Source of the DNA: DASYYE01 sp035946955
Lineage (GTDB): Bacteria > Actinomycetota > Actinomycetes > Streptosporangiales > Streptosporangiaceae
Reading direction: 5' to 3'
DNA length: 10,843 bases
Assembly: GCA_035946955.1 (NCBI GenBank)
Contig: DASYYE010000294.1
Coordinates: forward strand, 1 to 10,843
In this document: piece after piece, positions 1 to 5,920 of the stretch
How the letters are laid out: the number at the start of each line of letters is the position of its first letter
Position numbering within the stretch: position 1 is the first letter of the stretch
Notes under the pieces: model-generated
The model's database searches: none
Seen by the model: the letters and a program-made list of their open reading frames with translations, nothing else
Told to the model about the DNA's origin: nothing
Translations under genes and position numbers: made by a program

Positions 1-2
1 TG

Positions 3-158
3 TGGACCCATTTCTATGGCCTGCAAGATGCCACATCGCTGGGCCACTACCGGCCGTGGATATCGCTCCAGTGCTGGTCCGATGACGCACCGGGCTGGAA
101 CATCCAGCAGGTCAGCAACAGTGAGCTGTATGTCCAGACCAGCGGCCATGTCTGTTAA
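3..158 (+). CDS. 3' end of an unidentified gene
   Basis: An open frame enters from the left edge and ends at TAA (156-158). The 51 visible residues are rich in Trp, Tyr and His (for example LQCWSDDAPGWNIQQVSN) and end in HVC, which looks like genuine protein. A second frame is also open across the edge (to TAG 166-168), but its translation is Ser/Arg/Met-rich and less natural. The stop overlaps the AAGGAG ribosome binding site of the lipoprotein gene that starts 12 bases later, so the two genes are probably co-transcribed. I recognise no family. The N-terminus lies outside the window. Confidence 0.5.
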   Translation, partial: WTHFYGLQDATSLGHYRPWISLQCWSDDAPGWNIQQVSNSELYVQTSGHVC

Positions 159-170
159 GGAGAAGTAGCG

Positions 171-704
171 ATGAACTCGAAGCCGGTCCTGGTAGCCATT
201 GCCGCAGCCGTCGTGGTGGCCGTCACGGCATGCTCCGGTTCTGGAGCTGGCTCAGCCTCAGGGAGCGGCCTGCCCACGGACTACAGCCACCCATTCCCCC
301 ACGAACGGCAAGTCACTGTGGCCCAGGCTGCGCCGTCAGCCGGGTTCCCGGTCGACGTTCCCAATACTGGCATCGCGAATGAAAAGACGCTGACCAAGGT
401 TTGGGTCAGCCCAGCGCATCAGGTAGCCCTGGTGTTCGACGGAGGCAAGGTCACCATCATGATGTGGCGGGCTATCTACCACGACCCGGCCAGTTTCTAT
501 GCGAAATTGCGCGTCGGTCTGCACGCGAAGTCGATGATCGCGCACAGCAATGGGTACCCGTTGCTGGTGATAACACCCCACACCGACCCCACCGGGAAGA
601 ACCCGGCTTGGGTGGAATTCGACAAGGCTGGGGTGGACACCAACATTGCCAGCCAGACCTACGGAACTGCCACCCTGCTGGCTATCGCCAGGAGCATGAC
701 ATAG
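171..704 (+). CDS. small putative lipoprotein of unknown function
   Basis: The 177-residue protein starts with a short charged n-region (MNSK), then a hydrophobic stretch of Ala/Val at about residues 5-19, then the lipobox V-T-A-C with Cys21 as the likely lipidated residue. A Gly/Ser-rich linker follows (22-33), as is typical of actinomycete lipoproteins. The rest is a soluble domain of about 140 residues with alternating hydrophobic strands (KVWVSPAHQVALVFDGGKV) and no catalytic motif I recognise. It would be exported and anchored to the outer face of the membrane. The start is supported by AAGGAG at 157-162, nine bases upstream. It follows the preceding partial gene closely. After its TAG stop the same frame stays open for 34 more codons (see the separate entry). 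Confidence 0.8.
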   Translation: MNSKPVLVAIAAAVVVAVTACSGSGAGSASGSGLPTDYSHPFPHERQVTVAQAAPSAGFPVDVPNTGIANEKTLTKVWVSPAHQVALVFDGGKVTIMMWRAIYHDPASFYAKLRVGLHAKSMIAHSNGYPLLVITPHTDPTGKNPAWVEFDKAGVDTNIASQTYGTATLLAIARSMT

Positions 705-809
705 GGAGCGGCCCATACCCAGCTTCAGGACAAGGCCGGGCCGCCTCAGCCCAAGGGATGGGCGCTGGACCCTGACGAGTCGCGGCGCATGATCACCGAG
801 GCAACCTAG
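705..809 (+). pseudogene. in-frame open extension after the lipoprotein stop; possible gene remnant
   Basis: Directly after the TAG at 702-704 the same frame is open for 34 codons and ends at TAG 807-809. The codons are mostly G/C-ending and the translation looks like protein (for example PKGWALDPDESRRMITEA). It has no ATG, GTG or TTG start except a Met six residues before its end. It could be the 3' remnant of a lost gene, a C-terminal extension cut off by a nonsense mutation, or a chance open frame. Stop-codon readthrough is possible but there is no direct sign of it. Confidence 0.3.
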
Positions 810-828
810 CGAAAGAAGGTGGTGCGGG

Positions 829-1032
829 ATGGACACTCACGACATGGACCTGTCCCGCGCCGTGTGGCGCACAAGCAGCCGCAGCAACAACGGCGGTAAC
901 TGCGTCGAGACCGCCACCAACCTGCCTGGCGTGGTGGTGGTGCGCGACTCCAAGAACCCAGGCCCCATGCTGCGGCTCACCCCCCAGCAGTGGCGGCACC
1001 TGGTGGCCCGCGTCAAGGGCCACCACTTCTAG
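829..1032 (+). CDS. DUF397 domain protein
   Basis: This 67-residue protein is a complete DUF397 domain. The family signature is clear: W-R-T-S-S-R-S, then N-C-V-E-T-A, then V-V-V-R-D-S-K-N-P, then L-x-L-T-P-Q-Q-W near the end. DUF397 proteins are small, abundant in Streptomyces and relatives, and usually sit beside an XRE/DUF5753 regulator, with which they are thought to form regulator/partner or toxin-antitoxin-like pairs. No such regulator lies directly upstream here; the upstream neighbour is the lipoprotein and the 34-codon open stretch. A purine-rich AAGAAGGTGG lies upstream of the ATG. A second Met at residue 6 is a possible alternative start. A strong hairpin follows 17 bases after the stop. 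Confidence 0.85.
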   Translation: MDTHDMDLSRAVWRTSSRSNNGGNCVETATNLPGVVVVRDSKNPGPMLRLTPQQWRHLVARVKGHHF

Positions 1033-1049
1033 ACAGCTTAGGCTGAGAG

Positions 1050-1079
1050 AGCCCCCGTCACCTCATGGTGGCGGGGGCT
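1050..1079 (+). terminator. hairpin terminator behind the DUF397 gene
   Basis: The arms AGCCCCCGTCACC (1050-1062) and GGTGGCGGGGGCT (1067-1079) pair over 13 positions with one G-T pair, closing a four-base loop TCAT. There is no U-tract, which is common for terminators in high-GC actinomycetes. It lies 17 bases after the DUF397 stop and probably ends the + strand transcript. Confidence 0.8.
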
Positions 1080-1172
1080 ACTGCATCAGGGGGCTGGCCA
1101 CCAGGTCACATGTACGCGGGTCAGCTACCGCTCGCTGTGACTCCCGCACCAACCATGGAAAGGACACCTCCC

Positions 1173-1390
1173 ATGAGCAGGACATACCTCACCTGTGACA
1201 GCCGAGACGGCGAGGTCAGCGCCCCGGCGCCACCTCCGCGCACCTGCGCGGCTGGTACGCCGGCGTCGAGATCGAGCATCACAAGGACGAGGACAAGGGC
1301 AAGCCGCAGCAAGACAGCTTCAGTGTCTATATGACAGGGTGTCACACGGCGCCTCTCACTTGCACCAGACGCACGGACGCGCGTCCCTGA
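1173..1390 (+). pseudogene. small frameshifted gene of unknown function
   Basis: An ATG at 1173, preceded by GGAAAGGAC, opens a frame (MSRTYLTCDSRDGEVSAP) that soon becomes an unlikely Arg/Thr/Ser run. One frame over, from about 1220, the DNA encodes natural-looking protein (LRGWYAGVEIEHHKDEDKG, then DSFSVYM) that runs to TGA 1388-1390. The simplest reading is one gene of about 70 codons broken by a single-base change between roughly 1215 and 1235. The last 15 or so codons again look poor, so a second lesion is possible. I recognise no family. It is the only coding signal in the stretch 1080-1476, and I see nothing else there. Confidence 0.4.
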
Positions 1391-1476
1391 CATGCGCAGA
1401 CGACACTGGGCGCAACTCCACGCGCCTCGCCCACCTGCCTATGCGCAGTAGAAGCCACCGCGGTCATGGAGTGATC

Positions 1477-2328
1477 TCAGGCGCCTTTGGTGATGGCCAT
1501 GACCTCCTCGGGGTCGAGGCTGATCGGCGCGGCGGCGATGTTGGCCTCGGCGTGCTCGGGTGAGCCGGTACCGGGGATCGGCAGGATCTGGGGTGACCTG
1601 GCCAGCAGCCAGGCCAGCACGACCTGCCGCGGGCTGGCGCCGTGCCGTCTGGCGACCTCGGCCACCGCCGGGTTGTCGGCCTGCTGGATCGGGGCCCAGG
1701 GCAAGAACGCGATCTGCTCCAGCTCGCACAGGTCCACTAGCGACTCCGACTGGCGGTCGGCCGCGTTGTAGCGGTTCTGGACCGACACGACCGGGGTGAT
1801 CTGCTGGGCCTCCCGCAACTGCGCCTCGCTGACGTTGGAGACCCCGATGTGGCGGATCTTCCCCTCGTCCTTGAGCTCGACCAGCATGCCCAGCGACTCG
1901 GCCAGCGGCACGCGAGGGTCAGGGCGGTGGAACTGGTACAGCGGGATCTGGTCGAGCCGCAGCCGCCGCAGGCTGCCCTCACAGGCTTCGCGCAGGTGCT
2001 CAGGCCTGCCGTCGGCGTTCCAGCGGCCAGGGCCGGGCCGGACCAAGCCGCCCTTGGTGGCGATGACCAGGCCGTCGGGGTAGGGATATAGCGCCTCGCC
2101 GATCAGCCGCTCGCTGACCTCGGGACCGTAGGAGTCGGCCGTATCGATGAAGTTGACGCCGAGTTCCACGGCTCGGCGCAGCGTCGCCTTGGCCTGGTCC
2201 ACGTCGGGTGGCTCACCCCAGATTCCATCGCCGGTGATGCGCATCGCGCCGAAACCCAGCCGGTGCACCACCAGGTCGCCGCCGATCTCGATGGTGCCCG
2301 CAGCCGCCGCGCTGGCTTGGTCAGTCAT
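1477..2328 (-). CDS. aldo/keto reductase
   Basis: This 283-residue NAD(P)H-dependent oxidoreductase has the full catalytic tetrad of the aldo/keto reductase TIM barrel: Asp62 and Tyr67 in F-I-D-T-A-D-S-Y-G, Lys92 in I-A-T-K-G-G, and His134 in Y-Q-F-H-R-P-D. The cofactor-binding end is seen as I-P-G-T-G-S-P-E-H-A-E-A-N near the C-terminus. The normal Leu-Gly-Phe-Gly-x-M-R opening is at residues 24-30. Length and layout fit bacterial single-domain members that reduce small aldehydes or ketones. The natural substrate cannot be told. The start is supported by AGGAGG at 2337-2342, eight bases upstream. It lies 61 bases after the SRPBCC gene on the same strand and is probably its operon partner. 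Confidence 0.93.
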   Translation of the reverse strand: MTDQASAAAAGTIEIGGDLVVHRLGFGAMRITGDGIWGEPPDVDQAKATLRRAVELGVNFIDTADSYGPEVSERLIGEALYPYPDGLVIATKGGLVRPGPGRWNADGRPEHLREACEGSLRRLRLDQIPLYQFHRPDPRVPLAESLGMLVELKDEGKIRHIGVSNVSEAQLREAQQITPVVSVQNRYNAADRQSESLVDLCELEQIAFLPWAPIQQADNPAVAEVARRHGASPRQVVLAWLLARSPQILPIPGTGSPEHAEANIAAAPISLDPEEVMAITKGA

Positions 2329-2389
2329 TGAGCGTTCCTCCTCGAAGCAGTCACGAAGGCATCAACCTCCGCAGCATCGCGATCCATCC

Positions 2390-2776
2390 CTATGCCCGTT
2401 CGGAACGGCTCTTGAGTGCGCTCAGAAAGTTGTGCCAGCCGACCCGGGTGGGTGCCAGCTCCTCCTCCGGTACCCCAGAGTCGATGAGCCTCACCACACA
2501 CCCGCCGGCAACCTCGGCCAGGAAGAAGTCATGGGACCTGCCGGGCTCACCGAGCGCGGCGCCGAACCGGAACCGCCGCTGCGGCTCCCACACCTGGACC
2601 GGCATGCTGGCTTCGAGCCCGGGACCGAACACCAGCCGCACCGAGCCCGCGGGCCCCGGCGTCACCTCGGCCGGCACAAACCAGCCGCTGAGCCCGGCAC
2701 TCGTCGCAACCTCGTCCCACACACGCGTGCTGTCCGCCGCGATCTCCACGGCCGCGTCAATGGCCAGGTTCTCCAT
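2390..2776 (-). CDS. SRPBCC / AHSA1-type domain protein
   Basis: This 128-residue protein matches the helix-grip SRPBCC fold, in particular AHSA1-like members. It opens with an ENLAIDAAVEIAAD strand, then the typical V-W-D-E-V...L-S-G-W-F-V segment (about 19-34), alternating strands, a W-E-P-Q-R-R-F-R-F motif, and an amphipathic C-terminal helix with G-W-H-N-F-L-S-A-L-K. Such proteins bind hydrophobic ligands. I chose the Met at 2776 rather than an upstream ATG at 2836 because GGAGG (2783-2787) stands six bases before it and because the family starts at this point. In many actinomycetes such genes pair with an ArsR regulator; none is adjacent here. The aldo/keto reductase follows 61 bases downstream. 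Two inverted repeats upstream may control both. Confidence 0.82.
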   Translation of the reverse strand: MENLAIDAAVEIAADSTRVWDEVATSAGLSGWFVPAEVTPGPAGSVRLVFGPGLEASMPVQVWEPQRRFRFGAALGEPGRSHDFFLAEVAGGCVVRLIDSGVPEEELAPTRVGWHNFLSALKSRSERA

Positions 2777-2793
2777 TCTCAACCTCCAGGGAA

Positions 2794-2811
2794 GTGCCGT
2801 TGATACGGCAC
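2794..2811. promoter_or_regulatory. perfect inverted repeat, possible operator of the SRPBCC gene
   Basis: GTGCCGT (2794-2800) and ACGGCAC (2805-2811) form a perfect 7-bp inverted repeat around TGAT. It lies 17 bases upstream of the SRPBCC start codon, just beyond its ribosome binding site, where a repressor or an mRNA hairpin could act. The binding protein is unknown. Confidence 0.4.
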
Positions 2812-2820
2812 GTAAGCTAT

Positions 2821-2841
2821 CCGGGGTCGCTGACACCCCGG
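2821..2841 (-). terminator. inverted repeat, possible terminator behind the truncated Fic gene
   Basis: CCGGGGT (2821-2827) and ACCCCGG (2835-2841) are perfect 7-bp arms around a 7-base loop. It lies 24 bases beyond the stop of the truncated Fic gene on the - strand and 45 bases upstream of the SRPBCC start. It could end the upstream transcript or be a second operator. There is no U-tract. Confidence 0.4.
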
Positions 2842-2864
2842 TCCCTAGGCGCGCGTCAGCCGGG

Positions 2865-3014
2865 CTAGAGGAAGAGCCATGACATGGCCCGGCCGATGTT
2901 GGCGGCTTCCGCGCGGTTGAGTTCGTTCCGCGTCAGGACAGGCAGCAGGAGACCCTGCCGTTCAGTCTCTGTCAGTGGTGTGGCGCCGCTGGGTTCTGCT
3001 AAGGGGTCGCTCAT
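2865..3014 (-). pseudogene. truncated mobile mystery protein B (Fic family) gene
   Basis: The frame starts at ATG 3012-3014, overlapping the stop of the XRE gene by ATGA, and ends at TAG 2865-2867 after only 49 codons. Its sequence matches the N-terminus of mobile mystery protein B: a T-P-L-T-E-T-E-R-Q-G-L-L-L opening, then T-R-N-E-L-N-R-A-E-A-A-N-I-G-R-A and a final W-L-F. Full-length members have about 200 residues and a Fic domain with an H-P-F-x-x-G-N-G-R active site. None of that follows in any frame before the SRPBCC gene, so most of the gene, including the catalytic part, has been lost. If translated, the stub cannot act as an AMP-transferase. The call rests on remembered family motifs and on its position directly behind the mobile mystery protein A gene. 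Confidence 0.7.
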
Positions 3015-3505
3015 TGGCCAGGTCCACCCCATAGCCGGCCGCGCCTGAGCAGTTGCCGGACGAACTGCTCCTCGAGTTCACTGGCCTGCCCGGTTGCCTG
3101 GTCTTCCAGCAGCATCGTCTGCTCGAGGGCCGCTGCCTGCTCGTGTGCCAGTTCCCGGGCACGCTCCTGCACCACCTCGTCGAGCGGCCTGCGTGGGACG
3201 AGCAGGTAGACCAGGTCGCAGCCGAGGGCGTCGGCCGCCCGGCGCAGCGTCTCCAGGCGGATCCGGTCATTGCACTCGGACTGTTCCAGCCTGGTGACCG
3301 CGCTGGGGGTCACCCCCAGCCGGGCGGCGACGACAGCGGTGCTCATCCCCAGTGCTTCGCGGATAGCCCGGATCCAGCCGCGCGGTGGGCGCGCGAGACC
3401 TCTCAGTTGCTGCCACTCGTCGAAGTGGCTGTCGAGCAGCTCGCGGCTGCGGATTGACAGGTCATTCGAGACTCTAGGCATCGGGACACCGTGTCTGTGA
3501 GTCAT
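3011..3505 (-). CDS. XRE-type regulator, mobile mystery protein A family
   Basis: This 164-residue DNA-binding protein has a helix-turn-helix at about residues 44-95 (WIRAIREALGMSTAVVAARL, then G-V-T-P-S-A-V-T-R-L-E-Q-S-E). The R-P-P-R-G-W-I-R-A-I-R-E-A-L-G-M block and the T-L-R-R-A-A-D-A-L-G-C-D-L-V-Y-L-L-V-P block are hallmarks of mobile mystery protein A, which is usually encoded just before the Fic-domain protein B and is taken to be its antitoxin or regulator. A Glu/Gln-rich probable coiled coil fills residues 108-155. The start could be ATG 3505, which lies inside an operator-like repeat, or the Met at 3481; neither has a good ribosome binding site. The Fic partner that overlaps its 3' end is truncated, so the gene may persist as a stand-alone repressor. 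Confidence 0.82.
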   Translation of the reverse strand: MTHRHGVPMPRVSNDLSIRSRELLDSHFDEWQQLRGLARPPRGWIRAIREALGMSTAVVAARLGVTPSAVTRLEQSECNDRIRLETLRRAADALGCDLVYLLVPRRPLDEVVQERARELAHEQAAALEQTMLLEDQATGQASELEEQFVRQLLRRGRLWGGPGQ

Positions 3506-3570
3506 AGCTCACTATTAGGTTTCTGATACTGAACTATAGCTCACTATCAAATTGCTTTGTAGTGACCTAC
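3504..3570 (-). promoter_or_regulatory. repeated operator-like elements in front of the XRE gene
   Basis: On the + strand ATAGCTCACTAT occurs exactly twice, at 3504-3515 and 3536-3547, 32 bases apart, which is close to three helical turns. A related element in the opposite orientation, GTAGTGACCTAC, lies at 3559-3570. The segment is much more AT-rich than its surroundings, as expected of a promoter. The first copy overlaps the ATG at 3505. XRE regulators of this kind generally repress their own operon, so these are likely binding sites of the adjacent protein. Confidence 0.55.
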
Positions 3571-3594
3571 GGCTCATATCTGTGTGCCCGGCTT

Positions 3595-3631
3595 GGGGTC
3601 GGCTGGGCGGTTGGGGAGCTGGGCGTTGGGG
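3595..3631 (+). other. G-run cluster, potential G-quadruplex
   Basis: Five runs of three or four G (starting at 3595, 3605, 3613, 3621 and 3628) are separated by loops of 4-6 bases on the + strand. This satisfies the usual G-quadruplex pattern. It lies between the divergent XRE and Rieske genes, about 70 bases before the Rieske start. In high-GC DNA such clusters also arise by chance. Confidence 0.35.
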
Positions 3632-3701
3632 AACGGCTCGGTGTGAGAAGGGGCGCAGCCGGGCCTGGTCCGATTAGCCCGGAATCTCCTAGCCTGGAGA
3701 T

Positions 3702-4901
3702 ATGACCTCGCTGACCGGACACCCGCCCGCGCCGCTGGACCCAGCGGCGGTTGCTGAGTCACTGCGGCCGCTGCGGCAGGCCCGTATGCTGCCCCGCGCC
3801 GCCTATGTCGACCCGGCCGTGTACGCCTGGGAGCAGCGGGTCTTCTTCAGCGGCTGGGTCTGCGCCGGGCTCAGCGAGGACGTGAAGGACCCGGGCGACC
3901 TGCGGGCGGAGGCAGTGGGGCAGGGTGGTGGTGTGCTGCTCTCCCGCGACGATGACGGGGTGCTGCACGCGTTCGCCAACACCTGCCGTCACCGGGGTCA
4001 CGAGCTGCTGCCGTGCGGTGGGGCCGGGCACGCCCGGGCGATCGTCTGCCCCTACCACTCGTGGACTTATTCCCTAACAGGAGAGCTGCGCGGGGCACCC
4101 GGGTTCAGGGACCGGCCGGGGTTCGCAGCCGGCGACTGGGGGCTGTCACCAGTGCGGGTCACCGAATGGCACGGGCTGGTGTTCGTGGACGGCTCTGGCC
4201 AGGCCGCCCCACTGACCGAGTCGCTGGCCACGCTGGAGCCGCTGGTAGGCCCCTACGAGCCGGAGCGGCTGGTGGTCGCGGGCCGTCACGGGTACGAGAC
4301 CAGCGCGAACTGGAAAATCCTCACCGAGAACTACCACGAGTGCTACCACTGCGCCACGATCCACCCCCAGCTCTGCAAGGTGAGCCCGCCGGACAGCGGT
4401 GAGAACTACCGGGCGGCAGGCACCTGGGTCGGTGGCCGCATGGCCCTGCGGGAGGGCATGACCACCATGTCCCTGGACGGGGCCAGCCATGCACTCACCC
4501 TGCGCGGGCTGGGGGAGGAGGACAAGACGACCGTGCTCTACGTCAACATCTTCCCGAATGTGCTGGTGAGCCTGCACCCGGACTACGTGATGGTGCACCG
4601 GCTCACGCCGCTCGCCACAGACCGCACATGGATCGATTGCACGTGGGCCTTTGCGCCGGAGTCCCTGGCCGAGCCGGGGTTCGACCCGGACTACGCCATC
4701 AAGTTCTGGGACGTCACCAACCGCCAGGACTGGCATGCGTGTGAGTCGGTCCAGCGTGGGCTTTCCTCCCCGCACGCGGCGCCGGGCCCGCTGTCGGACC
4801 GCGAGGACGCCGTGCACCACTTCGTGGCCATGGTCGCACGCGGCTACCTGGGTGAGCCGGTGTGGAACCTCGGCCAGACCGGGGGCCCGGCCAGCACATA
4901 G
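3702..4901 (+). CDS. Rieske non-heme iron oxygenase, alpha subunit
   Basis: This 399-residue protein is a ring-hydroxylating-type oxygenase. The Rieske [2Fe-2S] ligands are Cys95 and His97 (C-R-H-R-G-H) and Cys116 and His119 (C-P-Y-H-S-W-T-Y). The mononuclear iron site is in N-W-K-I-L-T-E-N-Y-H-E-C-Y-H-C-A-T-I-H-P, with His216 and His221 and probably Asp333-343 region (Asp343 in N-R-Q-D-W) as the third ligand. The overall pattern resembles members that oxidise quaternary amines such as glycine betaine or carnitine (GbcA/CntA-like) at least as much as aromatic dioxygenases; the substrate is uncertain. The required ferredoxin reductase is not encoded nearby. GGAGA stands very close to the ATG, and a TAGCCT hexamer six bases before the ATG could instead be the -10 of a leaderless transcript. 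The gene ends one base from the convergent small GTPase gene. Confidence 0.9.
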   Translation: MTSLTGHPPAPLDPAAVAESLRPLRQARMLPRAAYVDPAVYAWEQRVFFSGWVCAGLSEDVKDPGDLRAEAVGQGGGVLLSRDDDGVLHAFANTCRHRGHELLPCGGAGHARAIVCPYHSWTYSLTGELRGAPGFRDRPGFAAGDWGLSPVRVTEWHGLVFVDGSGQAAPLTESLATLEPLVGPYEPERLVVAGRHGYETSANWKILTENYHECYHCATIHPQLCKVSPPDSGENYRAAGTWVGGRMALREGMTTMSLDGASHALTLRGLGEEDKTTVLYVNIFPNVLVSLHPDYVMVHRLTPLATDRTWIDCTWAFAPESLAEPGFDPDYAIKFWDVTNRQDWHACESVQRGLSSPHAAPGPLSDREDAVHHFVAMVARGYLGEPVWNLGQTGGPAST

Positions 4902-4902
4902 G

Positions 4903-5484
4903 TCACACGGGAGTCTGGGCCAGGATGTAGTCGAGCAGAGAGATCAGGACCTGGCGCACGGAGCCGCGGTTGCGGGCGTCACAGACCACGGCCGGGACGC
5001 TGGGGTCGAGGTCGAGCGCGGCGATCACCTCCTCCGGCTCGTACTCGATCTCCCCGTTGAAGGCGTTGATGGCCACGATGAACGGCAGCCCGCCCTTCTC
5101 GAAGTAGTCGACGGACGGGAAACAGTCCTCGAGCCGGCGTGTGTCAGCCAGCACCACGGCGCCCAGTGCCCCCCGGCACAGGTCCTCCCACATGAACCAG
5201 AACCGTTCCTGCCCGGGCGTTCCGAACAGGTACAGGATGAGCCCACTGGACAAGGTGAGCCGGCCGAAGTCCATCGCCACCGTGGTCTTGGTCTTGCCTT
5301 CCACGCCGTAGAGGTTGTCGCTGGCCACGCTCGCGGTGGTCAGCGTCTCCTCGGTGTAGATCGGCTGGACCTCGCTGATGGCCCCAACCAGGGTCGTCTT
5401 GCCCGCGCCGAACCCCCCGGCGATGACTATCTTGCATGCGTCGAGCGTGCCTTCAGCGATGGAATCAGAGCGCGCGGAGCCCAT
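4903..5484 (-). CDS. cvnD: conservon small GTPase (CvnD-type ATP/GTP-binding protein)
   Basis: This 193-residue Ras-like/MglA-like protein is the fourth member of actinomycete conservons. The P-loop is G-G-F-G-A-G-K-T-T (23-31). The switch-II region reads L-F-G-T-P-G-Q-E-R-F-W-F-M-W (86-99), with the usual family change of D-x-x-G to F-G-T-P-G. The base-recognition motif is I-N-A-F-N (139-143) in place of N-K-x-D, also normal for the family. Conservon G proteins are thought to act at the membrane with the kinase-like protein, the Roadblock protein and the DUF742 protein as a eukaryote-like G-protein signalling complex. Its start overlaps the end of the DUF742 gene by 20 bases, which points to coupled translation. 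The gene ends one base from the convergent Rieske gene. Confidence 0.92.
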   Translation of the reverse strand: MGSARSDSIAEGTLDACKIVIAGGFGAGKTTLVGAISEVQPIYTEETLTTASVASDNLYGVEGKTKTTVAMDFGRLTLSSGLILYLFGTPGQERFWFMWEDLCRGALGAVVLADTRRLEDCFPSVDYFEKGGLPFIVAINAFNGEIEYEPEEVIAALDLDPSVPAVVCDARNRGSVRQVLISLLDYILAQTPV

Positions 5485-5845
5485 GCAGTATCTCCTTCAG
5501 CAAGTGTTGGCTGGGTTGCTCGTCAGCGTCGGGCCTGCGTAGCACGCTCACCCAGTCAGTCGCGATCAAGTCGGCGAGCAGTACGCGGACCACGCCGACC
5601 GGCAGCCCGATGTCGGCAGCGACGTCCACGACGGTGGCGGGATGCTGGCACAGGTGCAGGATCTTACGGTGCTCAGGACTGAGGGTGACCTGGTCCCCCT
5701 CTACCTCGTGCCTGGCCACGACCACGGCGATCAGGTCGAGTACCTCACCGTCGGCTGGCTGGGTCCTGCCGCCGGTCAGCGCGTAGGGACGCACGACCGG
5801 GCCGGTATCCCGGCTCGGCCGTGGCCGGCTGTTGCGTGCGGGCAT
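5465..5845 (-). CDS. cvnC: conservon DUF742 protein (CvnC-type)
   Basis: This 126-residue protein shows the DUF742 signature V-V-R-P-Y-A-L-T-G-G-R-T near the N-terminus (17-28), followed by a winged-helix-like region (L-S-P-E-H-R-K-I-L-H-L-C, then V-A-A-D-I-G-L-P-V-G-V-V-R-V-L-L-A-D-L). It is the third conservon component and is taken to link the Roadblock protein and the G protein. The start at 5845 has only a weak GGTGAG upstream. The region just before it, which should hold the Roadblock gene, holds only a 16-codon frame. Its 3' end overlaps the G-protein gene by 20 bases. Confidence 0.9.
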   Translation of the reverse strand: MPARNSRPRPSRDTGPVVRPYALTGGRTQPADGEVLDLIAVVVARHEVEGDQVTLSPEHRKILHLCQHPATVVDVAADIGLPVGVVRVLLADLIATDWVSVLRRPDADEQPSQHLLKEILHGLRAL

Positions 5846-5852
5846 GCTGGAC

Positions 5853-5903
5853 TCACCAGGGGAGGTCGTCGAGTAGCCAGGCGAGCCCCTGTCCGGCGGG
5901 CAC
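5853..5903 (-). pseudogene. probable remnant of the conservon Roadblock/LC7 gene (cvnB)
   Basis: Between the kinase stop (5921) and the DUF742 start (5845) a GTG at 5901-5903 opens a 16-codon frame reading MPAGQGLAWLLDDLPW, then TGA. The L-A-W-L-L-D-D-L segment matches the first helix of conservon Roadblock proteins, which open with an N-L-x-W-L-L-D-x-L-V type sequence. A normal protein would continue for about 120 residues. This fits an internal deletion that removed nearly the whole gene while leaving its first codons and the DUF742 start. The similarity covers only about ten residues, so the call leans heavily on the position. Confidence 0.5.
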
Positions 5904-5920
5904 CGCGCATCGCCCGTACG

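Noticed and set aside
2390..2836. Longer start for the SRPBCC protein at ATG 2836
   Set aside because: It would run through the inverted repeat at 2794-2811; the Met at 2776 has GGAGG six bases upstream and fits the family N-terminus.
4146..4820. Long - strand open frame (224 codons) opposite the Rieske gene
   Set aside because: It lies wholly antisense to a gene with clear Rieske and iron-site motifs, and its translation matches no family; it is a mirror of high-GC codon use.
4651..5682. Long + strand open frame (343 codons) across the Rieske end and conservon
   Set aside because: It overlaps three well-supported genes, and its translation is an antisense shadow rich in Arg, Gly and His.
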